NCBI RefSeq assembly: GCF_020740795.1
Contig: NC_067312.1
Span: 44,912,405 to 44,976,404, forward strand
DNA length: 64,000 nt
Origin: Apus apus
Taxonomy: Eukaryota; Chordata; Aves; Apodiformes; Apodidae
Direction: 5' to 3'
Shown here piece after piece: positions 9,426-21,550 of this stretch (positions are counted from its first letter, which is position 1; each line of letters begins with the position of its first letter). The notes under the pieces were generated by a model. That model was not told the DNA's origin, did not search any database, and saw only the letters and a program-made list of their open reading frames with translations. A program made the translations under genes and the position numbers.

Positions 9426-10251
9426 ATGGCCCTTTACCAGACCTCTTCTAATCCCATTTGGGGTGAGTTCTTTGGCCCTAACTATGGCAAACAACTGCAG
9501 TCAATGTGTAGTTACTACTAGACAGGGACGGATAAGCTCCCAAACTTTGGTGTATCATACTACCTGTGACTGTAAAGGTCAGAAATTAGGACAGGCTATT
9601 CATAATGAAACCCAATATGCTTTATGCAGAGAAGGAAACAGGACTGTATGCTATGATCCAAAAGAACTCCCGTATCAATATTGGGTGATTAGTACAAATG
9701 ACCAAAATGGGAGATTAATGGGATCAAGTAGAATAATTACTAATCTGACCATGCCTGTCAGCGTATCTTTTGACGCATGTGATGCAATTGATGATGATCT
9801 ATATTCTAACTGTGGAAATATGGGCTGGAGAAAACATTATAGTCAAAGCAAAAAACATATATGTCCCAGACCGAAGGACAGGGCTAAACTACCCACCGAT
9901 TGTTCAGTTACATGGAATTACTATGAGGACCACAATAGAATTTGTGGAAATAATGGGTGGAGTTGTGCATGTTGGAGCACTGCTCCTGAATGGGGATGGC
10001 CTAAAAAATGTGTGCGGACCAAATTAGAGGCAACAATAGAAAAAGGAAAGGCCCCCCTTAATTGTACAGCTTGTTTCTGTAACCCTGTTAACTATATGGA
10101 ATCCGAAACAATGGAATCTGAAACAATGGAAACGGCAAGAAGTAAGAATTGGGTTACTGATTTATGGACCTGGAGAAGATCCCAGAACCATTTTACAAGC
10201 AGAAGACAAGGAGAAAACAAGGGAATCAATATGACACCAATTGTTGTTTAA
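9426..10251 (+). pseudogene. env: env surface-subunit (SU) segment
   Basis: An open stretch ends at a TAA at 10249-10251. It begins with a Leu-rich, signal-like run just before a Met codon at 9463, and is rich in cysteines and N-glycosylation sequons such as NCS, NRT and NLT. An NNCSQC motif lies at the start of the mature-like part. Near 10096-10130 a Met-Glu-Ser-Glu-Thr unit is repeated in tandem, which suggests a small recent duplication. The surface subunit of retroviral Env binds the cell receptor. The protein breaks off at the TAA. Homology resumes in other frames up to 10625, where an open stretch includes a CVCGG segment near 10370, a likely remnant of the CXXC motif that pairs with the transmembrane subunit. 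The stop at 10249 and at least two later breaks separate this half from the downstream half. Confidence 0.8.
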
Positions 10252-10625
10252 CTCCTTTTATCATTAATTAGAGACAGGCGTGAAGTATGAAATTCCTACA
10301 ATTGTTAAAAATTTGTTTGCAAATCTTGTTGAAAACATTGCTAAATCATTAAACGTAACTAATTGCTGTTTGTGGTGGAACAAATCAAGGTGAACAATGG
10401 CCATGGGAGGCTATGGAAACTAATATAAGTGATCCAAACATATGGAAAACAGTAGAAAAGGGAAACAGGAAACAACAATGGGTATTTTAAACGAGTATAA
10501 CTGGAAGAAGTTGTTGGCAAAATTTAAGGAATGATGGAATACAAGTAGGCGACCTGGAATGTGAAGGAGGTTACCTGTGGAATGAAACTCAAAAGGATTG
10601 GGACCAGTGGGGAAGCCCACTAGGT

Positions 10626-11597
10626 ATGAATGGTGCATCTAAGAATTGGACCAATGGAACAAATATACCAAATGGTTGGCCAACTCCTGAAGGACATTAT
10701 TGGATTTGTGGCAGATTAGCTTATGCATTCTTACCAAAGAATTGGACAGGATCCTGTGTATTAGGAACTATAAGACCCAGTTTTTTCCTGTTACCCATAA
10801 ATCAGGGAGAACAGCTAGGGGTTCAAGTATATGCAGCGGCTGACGAATTAAAAAAGAGATGTAATAGGCAAGAATTGCAAATAGGGAATTGGAAAGATAA
10901 CGAATGGCCACCTGAAAGAATTATTGCCTACTATGACCCAGCCACATGGGCAGAACATGGGTCATGGGGCTATAGAACTCCAATATATTTGCTTAACAGA
11001 ATAATAAGATTGCAAGCCGTAGTAGAGATAGTTGTAAATAAAACTGGAGATGCACTTGGATTAATCAAAAAACAAAATACCAAAATGAGAACTGCTTTAT
11101 ATCAAAACCGTTTAGCTTTGGATTATTTGTTAGCACAAGAAGGAGGGCTTTGTGGAAAATTTAATCTTAACAATTGTTGTTTAGAAATTGACGATGAGGG
11201 AAAAGCTGTAAATGAACTTGTAAACAAAATGAAAAAGATTGCACACGTTCCCATTCAAACTTGGAATGGAATTAACTTAGGAGGATTTTCTTGGGGAAAC
11301 TTTATGTGGAAAGATTGGTTGACCAAAATTGGAATAGCTATATTAGGGTTATGTGGAGGATTGTTAATAATTCCATGTTTGATACCTTATTTCATCAGGC
11401 TCATACATTCAATCATTCAAGGGATGCAAATATCTGCACTACCCATTGACCCGAAACCAAGGAAAGAGAAAACTCATTCTCTAATGATAGTGAATACAAA
11501 GGGAGATTCAGAACTAATGCCAATTCGACAGGTACTAGCACAATTGGAAACAAAAACACGATTCAATTCCATAAAAGAAGAAAATGGGGGACTGTGA
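10626..11597 (+). pseudogene. env: env C-terminal SU plus transmembrane subunit, long open stretch
   Basis: 323 codons are open without a stop, the longest open stretch in the window. The first part (about residues 1-75) is the end of SU, with GHYWICG and NWTGSCVLG. The transmembrane subunit then follows, with an immunosuppressive-like helix ending LQ/YQNRLALDYLLAQEGG. The disulfide motif is C-X7-CC (Cys176, Cys184, Cys185), not the C-X6-CC of murine-type viruses. A hydrophobic membrane span lies at about residues 232-258 and a 60-residue tail follows. I see no canonical R-X-K/R-R furin site; the nearest basic run is KKRCNR at residues 76-81. The overall pattern recalls the MER34/HEMO-like group of vertebrate Envs (inference from memory). 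The Met at 10626 is internal and not a natural start. Confidence 0.85.
11573..11590 (+). other. Polypurine tract
   Basis: An 18-base all-purine run except one T (AAAAGAAGAAAATGGGGG) lies two bases before the 3' LTR start. It overlaps the last env codons, as is usual, and primes plus-strand synthesis in the family. Confidence 0.85.
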
Positions 11598-11803
11598 ACT
11601 GTGTTCACCTGACACGTGTTAAAATAAAACAATGTTAAAGTCACAGGGTGAAGAATAATTCTTTGTATATAGTATTGCATATTTTTGTACACAGTAAAGT
11701 TTTTATCTTTGCTTGTATTGCCTGTTTTTGTATTGTGTAACAAAGTTTTTATCTTTTGCTTGCAATGCATGTGCAATACAATGTATTTTTTGCTTATATT
11801 GCA
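11593..11803 (+). repeat. 3' LTR, truncated
   Basis: It starts TGTGAACTGTG and aligns with the 5' LTR (1897-1977, then 3077 onward) for about 211 bases, then the match stops after TTGCTTATATTGC. The remaining 370 bases, including the poly(A) signal and the CA end, are absent. It shows the ancestral uninterrupted ATAGTATTGC site where the 5' LTR has its insertion. Confidence 0.9.
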
Positions 11804-14800
11804 TGGGACTCAAACAAATGCAGTAGACTTTCATTGTCACAGCCTCCTGTGTACTTGTACTCTTCTGTACAGTACTATCCACAACCTCCCTACACAGTTT
11901 TATCTATTTTAATTTTGAGAGCTAACATCTCAGTTCCTACTCAGATAGGACTCTAAGAACACTCCTATGCTAAATTATTTCAACATGCATTTGAAGTATT
12001 TCTTTGGGATGGTATCACAGCGTTTCGGATAAAAATATCACTTTCCCTAGCAGCTTCTTCAGTTGACATTGAGAGCATATTTTAACACCAGAGAGTCATG
12101 AATTCCATTAATCTTGATCTAGGGAAATTTAAATTAAATGCAGGAGGTAGAAGGCAGAAGGCTTAATTCCACCTGTGTTTAGATTTGCTCATCTATATGT
12201 CCATCTTCATAAAAACTGACAGAATTTGTGGTTGCCCATTTATTAATTCTGCCTACACAGGAACACATGACAGCTAGAGCTAACCTTTTTCAGTGTCCAG
12301 TTTTTAACAGGTGTACAAAAAGCAAAATTGGGTTGTGCACAGGGTGGAAATGGTATGAAAGGCAAAAAGCTGCCATGTATTTATCAACTGTTACTCATTT
12401 TCTGAGGAACACCTGTTTGCAGTCTACTCTTTCCTCTTACTGCAAGAAGAGCTACTGATACTTCATTACATATGTATTCTGTTGAGATGTAAATGAAAGA
12501 TTAAGTTTATATTAAAAATGCATATTCAAGAAATCAATACAAGAAATTTCTAAGTACTCACGTTAGATCTTTATTCTTCAGCCTAAATCTCAAAATTATA
12601 CAGTTTAGGTGTGACAAAAACTTTATTAATTTCCATTTTTCTATTCCCAGAAAAAATGCAGAAGTTTTGATAACCACAACTACTTTCCACTTAGGTATTT
12701 ATCATGGTCCCATCCCATTCTGGCATAATACTTGCCCTTTTCTTCCCATAGTTTTCAAAGGTATCTTCCATGTAACAGACCCAAAGGATGAGCCCGAAAA
12801 CTCCTTTCACTGCAAGTGACCCAAAAAATTGTATGAAAAAGTAAACACGGATTTAAAAAATAACATGCACATTAGTACGTTCTTTGGACACTATCTCTTT
12901 AAGAAGTCACAATTTACATTCTATACAAGTGATTAAATGAAAATACGACATTGCCTGAAGTACCCAATGTATCTGACTTGATATAGGTCAAATACCATCT
13001 TTCTCAATTCCAAAACCTAGTTCTAGGGGAATGAGAAGAGGTTCTCAGTGGACGGAGGAGTGCAGCATCTCAGAAACCATTTGGATGGGAAGTGGTTGTC
13101 AACCACAGCCACTCTAATGAGTTCTGAAAGAACCACAGTTCTCTCTACTAAGCAAAAATTGGCATGCAGATCACACAGGTAGAAGGGGCAGCTTGAGGTA
13201 AATCTTCATTGCTTGAATCAAAGCAAACCCCACCCTTTCTTACTTTGTCAAAATATGTGATCCTAGTCTTGGATAAAATCCAAGGGGAAAACACAACTTT
13301 GTCAAATTAATACAAAATCAGTGCACCCTTTGTAATGTAATGGTTTATTAGCCTTTTTTTTTGTTAAGTACATTCAAGCTACTCAAGCTTTTAGTGCCTA
13401 GATCCAATGACAGACTATTACTACTGCATTACCAGCCAAATGGTATCTGATTTTAGCATAACTGAGGATGGCCTAAGATTCTGTAACTAAATCAATGAAC
13501 TTCTTACTTTGTAACGCACGGAAAATACAGCTTTGGCATTTTCTACACGTTTACTATTACTATTCCATCCAAAGACAGATAATGAGCAGTTGTTAGAATC
13601 TAAGTTCTATGGTAACAGGCAAGCTTAACCTTTACTTGGCAATAATGAGAAAAGGATTGAAATATCTTCAAATACACATGTGCGATATTAGTTTTAACTC
13701 AATATAGATGTTATATCAGCTCAGTAGTTGTGTCTGGTTTGCATTGTTCCACAAGCAATTAGCAGCAGTAGTAGGGCAAGAGAGGTGCTGTCAAACAGCA
13801 TTCAAGTAAAAGTAGACAGACAGTGACAATTTTTTTTACATTAGCATTGGTTCAGAGCCCTTTCCCGCAAACTGCATAGTCACACACTTAGATCCCCATG
13901 GCCATTGCAGCAAGATGAAGGCTAACTTGGTCGCCCCAAATCCCTTCATTTTAACTATTTCATTTTCTGTGTTTTGAGGGTCTCTTTAACTGCATATGCA
14001 ACTGTTCACAGACAACATATTTTTACTTTTTTTTTAAATTGTGTCAGATGTTGATTTGGTATTTTAACCAACACTATTTAGAATACTGACACTGCAAGAG
14101 AAAAGAAAACAAAACAGAAATATTTATTTTGGTACAGCACAGAAGAATTTGCTAACTAGAAGACACATACACATAAATTACACGTTGGAGAAAGCCAAGA
14201 GTTTGGCATTTGCAACAGAAAAGTATTTCTGCAGTAAAGATTATTCAGAAGGGAAATAGCTTTGGTGATTAAGGCTTGACTTTAATTCAGAAAGAATAAA
14301 AAAATACAGAGGAATTAAAAATTGAGTCCATGTCTATAATGCCAACAGAGAGAAAATGCTTGAGGTTTTGTATTTTAGAAACCAACATTGTATGGTGTGT
14401 GTGTATATATATATATATTTATATATATATATGTATATCTTTGCTTCAACATTATGAACTTCCTAGCTTAATTTTAATTTAACTCTGCATTACTGAATCA
14501 GTGTGTCAATTATTCAAATGACCTAACTATCTCAATCTTAAAATACTGAGTTCTTCTGTATACATACTCACAGACAAACAATCAAGCCATCTTGGCCTAA
14601 GTGATGTCCGAGATCTGGTAACAAGTTACAGTGGATGATTTTGCTATATAATTTATTCATATTCAGGCAACAGTATTTGTTAAAACTTTTGGAAGCTAGT
14701 AACTCTCCTAATAATAATTCTCTTAAAGTCTTTAAATTGTAATCAACAAACTCTTGGCTTGCATATGAAGTGTTTCTTTAGCTCACCAATTACATGGATA

Positions 14801-15196
14801 TTTAGCCTGGGACCCCAGGAATGAAGACTGACTATCAAATCTGAATGCAACAACAGGTAAACCAGGCGGTACTTTAGATGCAACATAAGCATTTATCTTA
14901 GAGAGATAGTATAATTTTTGAAGTTTCCTTCTACTCTTTGGCAAAAGGAGATGGAAAATGCTTTTTTCTTAGACTTGTCCTGATGTTAACTTGAGAGATA
15001 ACTTATAGTGCCAAGTTTAAAAATCCAGGGGTAAGGAGAACCAAGCAGGACCTAAGTCCCACACAAAGTAAAATAAAAATTAAGAAAAGTATTTCTTTAG
15101 TACTGAAAAATAAATGTGTCCGATTTAAATATGTCATTTTCTGATTATCTTTTAAGATAAAGACGACACATTAGCTATATATACTTCATGAAGTTA
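11804..15196. other. No gene recognised; downstream of NXNL2
   Basis: AT-rich single-copy-looking sequence with short open frames only. The left edge is the broken end of the provirus. A TA/TG microsatellite is at 14391-14438. No CR1 or LTR is recognised. Confidence 0.4.
14391..14438. repeat. TG/TA dinucleotide microsatellite
   Basis: TGGTGTGTGTGTATATATATATATATTTATATATATATATG, a short TG run followed by interrupted TA repeats; likely length-variable. Confidence 0.9.
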
Positions 15197-15202
15197 TTTA
15201 TT
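15197..15202 (-). promoter_or_regulatory. NXNL2: Candidate poly(A) signal of NXNL2
   Basis: AATAAA on the minus strand, 409 bases after the NXNL2 stop codon. It is a reasonable end for a short 3' UTR; later signals cannot be excluded. Confidence 0.4.
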
Positions 15203-15610
15203 AAAGCAAAAAAAATTCTTTTTAATAAGTGCTAATCACCAGAAAAAAACTGTCATTAGGAAAAAATAGGTTTGTGCATATGTATAATTTTTACTGTACA
15301 GATTTTACAAAGTAAGTGTTTGCATATATTTCACAGTGCTCCATTATTAATGTCTAAAACATCGTATCCTCCAGAATTCTTTAGTATTATCAGGAATGCT
15401 TTGGTTCATACATACTATAGTGGATAGAACAAATAAAACAATAATTGCATTTTATGACTTATTGGAATAGCTGATCTTCAAGTTGAAAACAAACTTTGCT
15501 TACAAGCAAAGATAAATAAGCCTTACCCTTCTTGATCTGAACAAGGCAAGTCTCCTCAGAGCTCTACAAAGTTCTCCATGATGCCTTGTCTTGCTTTCAT
15601 CTGCCAGCTT

Positions 15611-15779
15611 CTAAGTAGAAAAATTCTGAAAGATATCTGCACCCTCAAGCCAGTTCCGAAAACAGGATAGCCCTTTGTCTCTGATCTGTTTTCTTCCCTT
15701 GTCAGTAATGACTTCTCCAGTTTGTTTCACAATCACGAGTTTAGGAATTGCTGTAATGTTGTATTTCTTCTTCAGATCA
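15611..15779 (-). CDS. NXNL2: NXNL2 exon 2 (C-terminal coding exon)
   Basis: Encodes the C-terminal half of nucleoredoxin-like 2: a DLKKKYNITAIPKLVIVK segment with the cis-proline of the thioredoxin fold, then GEVITDKGRKQIRDKG and an ending in DIFQNFST followed by TAG (15613-15611). The acceptor CCCTCTCAG lies at 15788-15780 and the phase joins exon 1 cleanly, splitting a His codon. The two exons give 471 bases, 156 residues plus stop, the same length as the long human isoform. No stop or frameshift is present, so the gene looks functional. The gene is expressed in retina in mammals; expression here is not visible from sequence. Confidence 0.95.
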
Positions 15780-18700
15780 CTGAGAGGGAAAAAATTAAAA
15801 CACACCATTAGGGAACTTTTTAAGGAAACTCCTAGTCTCCCATGAAAGGTACTCAGGTCAGTAAGCAAATAATTAGTGCCTGGGCTTCCTTAGATCTTGA
15901 AGCAGAGCACTGGGTAGTATAGCAAGATGGACAAAGCTGCAGCTAGGAGTTTACATGGTGAAACTTAGCTCACAGAGTTGCAAGCACCCTTAACGTAACT
16001 GCTCTTCACTGCTGCCTGTAGTCTTCACAGCAGCAGAGATTGACTCTGAGAGACTGTAAAGAGGCTCACGGAAGGAACTAGACAAAAACAGATGGCTTTT
16101 GGTTCCTTTTTACTGGCTAGAAGGAAAATCTCACTTCAAAAAGAATTACACATTTATTCTTGTACAAAGGTGTTCAAGTGTGCCAATCCCAGAGGGCTAG
16201 TACCTATAATCTCCATTAAAGCATGACGCATAATCCTTTAGTGGAAATAGAAGAGCTTGCAGAAATGCCTTAAACTCCCTCAGTGAAACAGGCCTTCTAG
16301 AGAAATGTAAGCAATCAAAAGATTGGGAACAAGAGTCACCCAGCCAAGCTGTCCAATAATAAAATTTCAACTCCTCTGTTCATCACACAAACAATAGTCG
16401 TCATTTCATGTCCAGAGATGAAAAAATCCAGATTGTTTACAAAAAAATGTCTTAAATAGCCCATTGTTTTATAATAAAACAATTAAAATACAGTTAGAAA
16501 TTTAAAAGCCATACAACAGTGAAGTTCCACAAACAAAATCAGGACCTATTCAAACAATTGATATGTAACTCAGGAAAAATTAGTAAAAGACATCTGAAGG
16601 AGGGAAATTTAATGGGATCAGACTCAATACACAGAAAATTAATAAATGTATTAGTAATACTGGAAATAAAAACAATATTTGGGAGAAAAACCTTGAGGAC
16701 ATAAAACATGCAAAGCACAGCGATGAAAGTGCACAAACAGAAAACTATCAGCCACATGAAGCAGTAAAACAGAATTAATTGTTTATACAGAGGATTTGAA
16801 AGATATGAGTAAGATGCAAACAAAAGAAAGAGGCAAAACCAGGAAAGAGAATCAGAGAATACCACATAGTAAGCCACTACGGTTGAGCACGACACAGGTG
16901 CAGAAGGCAAGGTGAAAAACACTTCCAAGGAAAACAGCAAGGTACATGCCTCTATCTTTGCAGAAATATAGTATCTTCTACATAAGAAATTTGTCTCACT
17001 TGGAAGGGTGATGTTTCAGTGCAAACAAACATGTAAAATTCAGGAAACAGATAAGCCAGAAAAAACAATTTTACAGCTAAGACTTAATCACTAGCACGGG
17101 CAACTTTTTGGCATGAATTTTGTTAATTCACAACAGAGATAATTAAAAGGCAGTCAATGAGCTCTGAGCTCATTAAACATCTCAATGGACATCTGATATA
17201 ATCAGACACATGTTGAGAGTACTGCTCTACAGGAGAAGCTTCAAGTGTTTCCAGGAACTCCAGAACCCGTACAATGCCCCAACTCCAATAAGAAAGAAAA
17301 GCAGATAAAGAATGTCTGAAGTTTCCTGCCCTGTTTATCAGAACACTGCAAAACCAAATTATTTCCAAGTACATGGCAACAGCAAAAACACTACTTTAAT
17401 TAATGCTAAATGTCCAAAGAAGAAAGGAAACCATTTGTTGAATACAAATAAGCAGGCACAGAAATGGGTTTAGACTAATGGTCATAAAGTCAGAAACATA
17501 CTGGAGTGGTTTCCCATCCTTTTCAAACTAAGGTAGAAGGCAGGAAAATCATTACCTATGTCCTACCATGTCAAACTATTCATAGGTCATCCTTGACACA
17601 TCTATTAATCATACTAGATGCTAATATTAGAGAGCCATTAATGAAGCAATATAGAGGCTAATGAATTTGTAATGTCATTTTGGGAGGAAGATGTTAAAGT
17701 ATCTTTTAGCACATCATCCTCAGAAGTGATGTTCCAGAATTTTAGCAGTAGGAATGCAAGCTATAGTGACAAACGTGCTGGTAGGTAATAGGAAAAGTGA
17801 GGAACATAAAATCTACACCTAAGATGCAAGTTGTGCGGTCCAAAAAAATCCCACAAAAATGTAATCAGTTTTGAGGAAGAGCTCACGTTTCAGAAGGAGT
17901 ATAAGAAACAGGCTACATGAACTGCAGCAGATCATCTAAAAGTAAAAACCTTTCCAAAACAAATGTAATCTGTTGTATGGAAATGTACCACCTTTCACTG
18001 CCTTATATTAAACTGAAGAAATTAAGCACCTTTAGAAGAAACAGAGGATAGAACATAACAAGCAATAATAGAACAGCAACCTCCAAAATATGAACATCGC
18101 TCAAAATAAAACTTAAACACAAAATGGAAATGTAGGGACTAAGCACCATCACTACAAAAAAAAAAGAAAATCTGCTTTGTGAGGTTCATATACCAAAGAA
18201 TTTTGATTAAGAAAAAAAAATAATGTGTAGGCATTGTTAAAAAAATACAAGACATTAATATGTAGATATCCTCTATGATTTCCTGGGAAAGAGAAGCCTT
18301 AAAAATACAGAAAATAAGAGTTCACTAAAACACGGGTCCAGACCAGTCATTCCAGAGACACATCTTTGCATCTGTATTTTTCCTTAATAGAAGAAAAATC
18401 AAGAGGTGAAGAATACTCCTCTGCCATTACATTGGCTGAGCAATAATGCAGGAAACATTAAAGAAATGGCAGATTTGCTCTCTTGGTGAATTCTGAAATA
18501 AAAACCAAGCAAACAAGAATCCCCATAGACCTTTCTGAAGTCTGCTTCAATGGGAGAAAAAACATTCCAAAGTAAGTTCATGTAGAAAGCATGTAAAAGA
18601 CTATCGCTCATACAAGTTCTATGGCAACAAAGACAGGTAAAAGATGCATTTTACTTGTTCAGTAGACAATAAAACAGCTTGAGATGCCTAACAGTGTGGC

Positions 18701-19536
18701 AACCAGAGACACAAGAGTAGGAAACTGAAAGTAATTTGCTATGCAAACTGAAAACAAACACTTCACTTTCCTAACGGAACGCATATATAGCTTATTCACT
18801 CCATCAGGGTATATCTTGTTTACACAGCTTCTGGGCTGAAGGTTGCTTATGTCAAACCAGGCTGAAGTATGCCAAATTTTTGCTTATGTTTGTGTGCAGC
18901 AGAGGCTCAGGAACATTCTTCAGACAACGATTCTTAATCACTGGGTACATGTGTACAGGTCCTTACAAAAACAACTTTTTAAAACCTGTTAAGATGATCC
19001 TTTCCTAGAGGGACCTCTAACGCTGTGATTCACCTGCACAAACTAGATATGCACCATGGGACTAATTCCAATGACAACTAATGGTATCACTAACCATAAA
19101 CAGGAACATCACGTGCTACAAAAGGAAACTCAGTTCTCTTACAGTAAAATACAGCAATGTAACTAATTACATTCTTAAAAACAAGTTGCCTAGCTATTCC
19201 CAGGTAACTGTAAAGGTACACAGAGTGTCTTACCGGCTAGAAAATTCTAAGACCCAAATAGAGCAGAAGAGGAAGCTATAACAAGTAACCTTTGTACAAA
19301 CACAAGGAATGTTTTAGTAAATCAGATAACAGACCTTGGCCATGCAGCTTAGAACATGGGAGGACAATCTTTATTTGCATATGAAATACCAAAAAAATGA
19401 AATTAAGATTTGAGGCAAACCGGAAATCATTGCAAATATTGGGTCTTGTGATTATTATAACAAGGCTGGATGGAAGTTTCTGAGAGCACAGACTTTATAT
19501 TACTGGGTAGTACTGTCAATGGCTGTGATGGAATCT

Positions 19537-19770
19537 TCTTCATAGCAGCTTGCATGCTGCTGTGTTTTAAATTTATCACCAGTGGTGGTAACACATGAAT
19601 GTTTTACTTATTGGTGAACACTGCTTACATAGAACCAGGGTCTTTTCTGTCTCTCATGCTGCCTTGCCACCAATTAGGCTGGGGGTGTGCAAGAAAAAGA
19701 CTGGACAACTGGGACTGCTGACCCCAAGTGACCAAAGGGATATTCCATACCATATGACACTGCAGAAAGG
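19537..19770 (+). mobile_element. ERVL-like LTR fragment
   Basis: About 230 bases, from CATAGCAGCTTGCATGCTGC to GGGATATTCCATACCATATG, align with 54577-54795 in the same orientation. Shared landmarks are the GATAACAC/GGTAACACA segment, TTATTGGT, GTGCTTACA or CTGCTTACA, and the CTGACCCCAA-TGACC block. I know this pattern as a common avian LTR, probably ERVL class; the family name is not certain. Confidence 0.65.
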
Positions 19771-21447
19771 GATTGATATTAGGAGTTAGGGCATTTGATT
19801 TCCCAAGCAACCATTACATGTGATGAAACTTTCATTTTATACACTTGTGAATTGTGATATCTAAAAATAAAATAGCTTTAACCAAGAAACGTTTTCACTT
19901 GAAAGTGACTGACACATTGCTAACCTGCTTCTAGCAGTATACCCTGCAATACACAGCTCTATGCCTATTTTCTTTTAGCTGACAACTTTCTGCATTGCTA
20001 CAGTATTAGTCACATAGAAGAAACAAAATATCATAAATTCTTTGGGATTCTAATTTTCCCTGATGTGTACAAGACATGAACTCAGTAAATATTTGGGTAC
20101 CTGGCAGCCTACAAGAGCTGCTAGCATGTGCTGGACACCCACATAGAGAATTATGCCTTTCACAACAGGGCTCACTATAAACACAGCAGTATGTCTTTGT
20201 GTATCATAATTAAAACATTAGACCCTATTACATGTTGTTGACATGTTCTGCCCTTCTTCTGCTCATCCTCTCTACTACTTGCTTTCTTGTCCTACTGCTC
20301 ACTTCTACTAGATTGTCTTTCCACACCCCTGCAAGGATCAAAAGCCTGTGTCTCAGGCAGCAAAAATCAACATTAAATCTGCAAACAGCCAAGGCATCAT
20401 GAGTAGTGTTTCCTGTTACTCATGCCACAGACTACATGAAGTAGTGCAGGTCGAGTGCAAGCTCTGGGAAATAGTGAGGATTGACAGCATGGAAGTGTCT
20501 TGAGATCCTGCTCTGAATTCAGTGTTTTGCTTGACTGCAAGTGCATGCAAGGTATTAAACTTCATATACAACAAATATGAATGCAGACTATTTCTTAACA
20601 AGACAAAATTAATCCCCAAGAAACTCCATGCTTCCATTTGTGAAATGTGTTTTAGATGACAAATTTAAAATTGGCTCTATTCTGCCTACAAAAGACTTAA
20701 ATCTATGCTGCAACTACAGATCTTAAATACTTAAGTCACCAGCTAGAGTATTTTAACTTCACTGAAGATACAGAAACGCCATCTTTACATAGTCCACAAA
20801 AGAACAACTGATTCAAATTATTTACAATGGCACTTTTAAATATTAATGAATAATAAGTGTTAGTATGCAAATGTTAATAAATATTAATTACAAAATTATT
20901 TATGTTAGTCAATTTAAAAATAATATTTTAACTTTTAACTAGAACCTAGCCAGAATCAGAGTTCAGTGAACACACATCTGTCTGCTCTAAGTCTACAGTG
21001 ATTCAAAGAGAAGCTGCCATTTAATTCAACCTAAGCATCTTGAACATCTCCACATAGCCCTTTGTTACATGCAAGAAACACAACTTGAAACACACTGCCT
21101 TTTCTCATCCCTCTGCACTTTTTTCTTCAGTAAGCTACTTCGGATGTTATGAGCTCAGAGCTATCCCTGACAGAAGAGCTGTGTTACTCTACAGGATTCT
21201 GCAGGGTGTGATGCGCTGCCACAGAAAAGCCCGTTAAACTATCTCTGTCTTTCATTCCACATGACTTAGGCAAAAGCAGAGTCAGAAATAGACTCATAAT
21301 CCTCAGAGGTTTAAGATGTAAGGACATTACCATGTTTAACAGCTTCCTGGATGCAGTAACTTTAAGTGCTATGTTTCCATAATGCAATTTGCCTGAATAA
21401 CCGCCAGGGGAGCCTTTGGAGAAATGAGGAAATCAGCATTGCTATTT

Positions 21448-21550
21448 AATCATAGAATCATAGAATCATAGAATCCTAGGGGTTGGAAGGGACTGCGAAA
21501 GATCATCTAGTCCAACCCTCCCTGCCAGAGCAGGGTCACCTAGAGCATCT
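21448..21550 (-). mobile_element. CR1 LINE 3' end fragment
   Basis: It begins with four AATCATAGAATC-type octamer units (the CR1 3' terminal repeat on the minus strand). These are followed by GGGTTGGAAGGGACTGCGAA and CCAACCCTCCCTGCC, the CR1 3' UTR. It lies within the NXNL2 intron. Confidence 0.9.

Larger units (their letters stand above)
1897..11803 (+). mobile_element. Gammaretrovirus-like endogenous provirus (ERV1-type), defective
   Basis: A plus-strand provirus with parts in canonical order: 5' LTR, primer site complementary to tRNA-Pro, leader with splice donor, gag with a PPPY motif and one zinc knuckle, amber codon, protease, reverse transcriptase, RNase H, integrase, pre-env segment, env, polypurine tract and a partial 3' LTR. 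The primer type, single CCHC knuckle, in-frame amber at the gag end and type-gamma transmembrane subunit all point to the gammaretrovirus/ERV1 group. Stops and frame changes run through gag and pol, and the 3' LTR is cut short, so it is a non-replicating fossil. Because the 3' LTR is truncated, no target-site duplication can be read. In the shared LTR part the two ends differ at about seven of 185 positions by eye, which suggests a moderately old insertion. Confidence 0.95.

Noticed and set aside
16519-17374. Moderately long frames on both strands within the NXNL2 intron
   Set aside because: There are no recognisable motifs. The sequence is A-rich on the plus strand, so the minus-strand frames are Phe/Leu/Ser-rich by composition.
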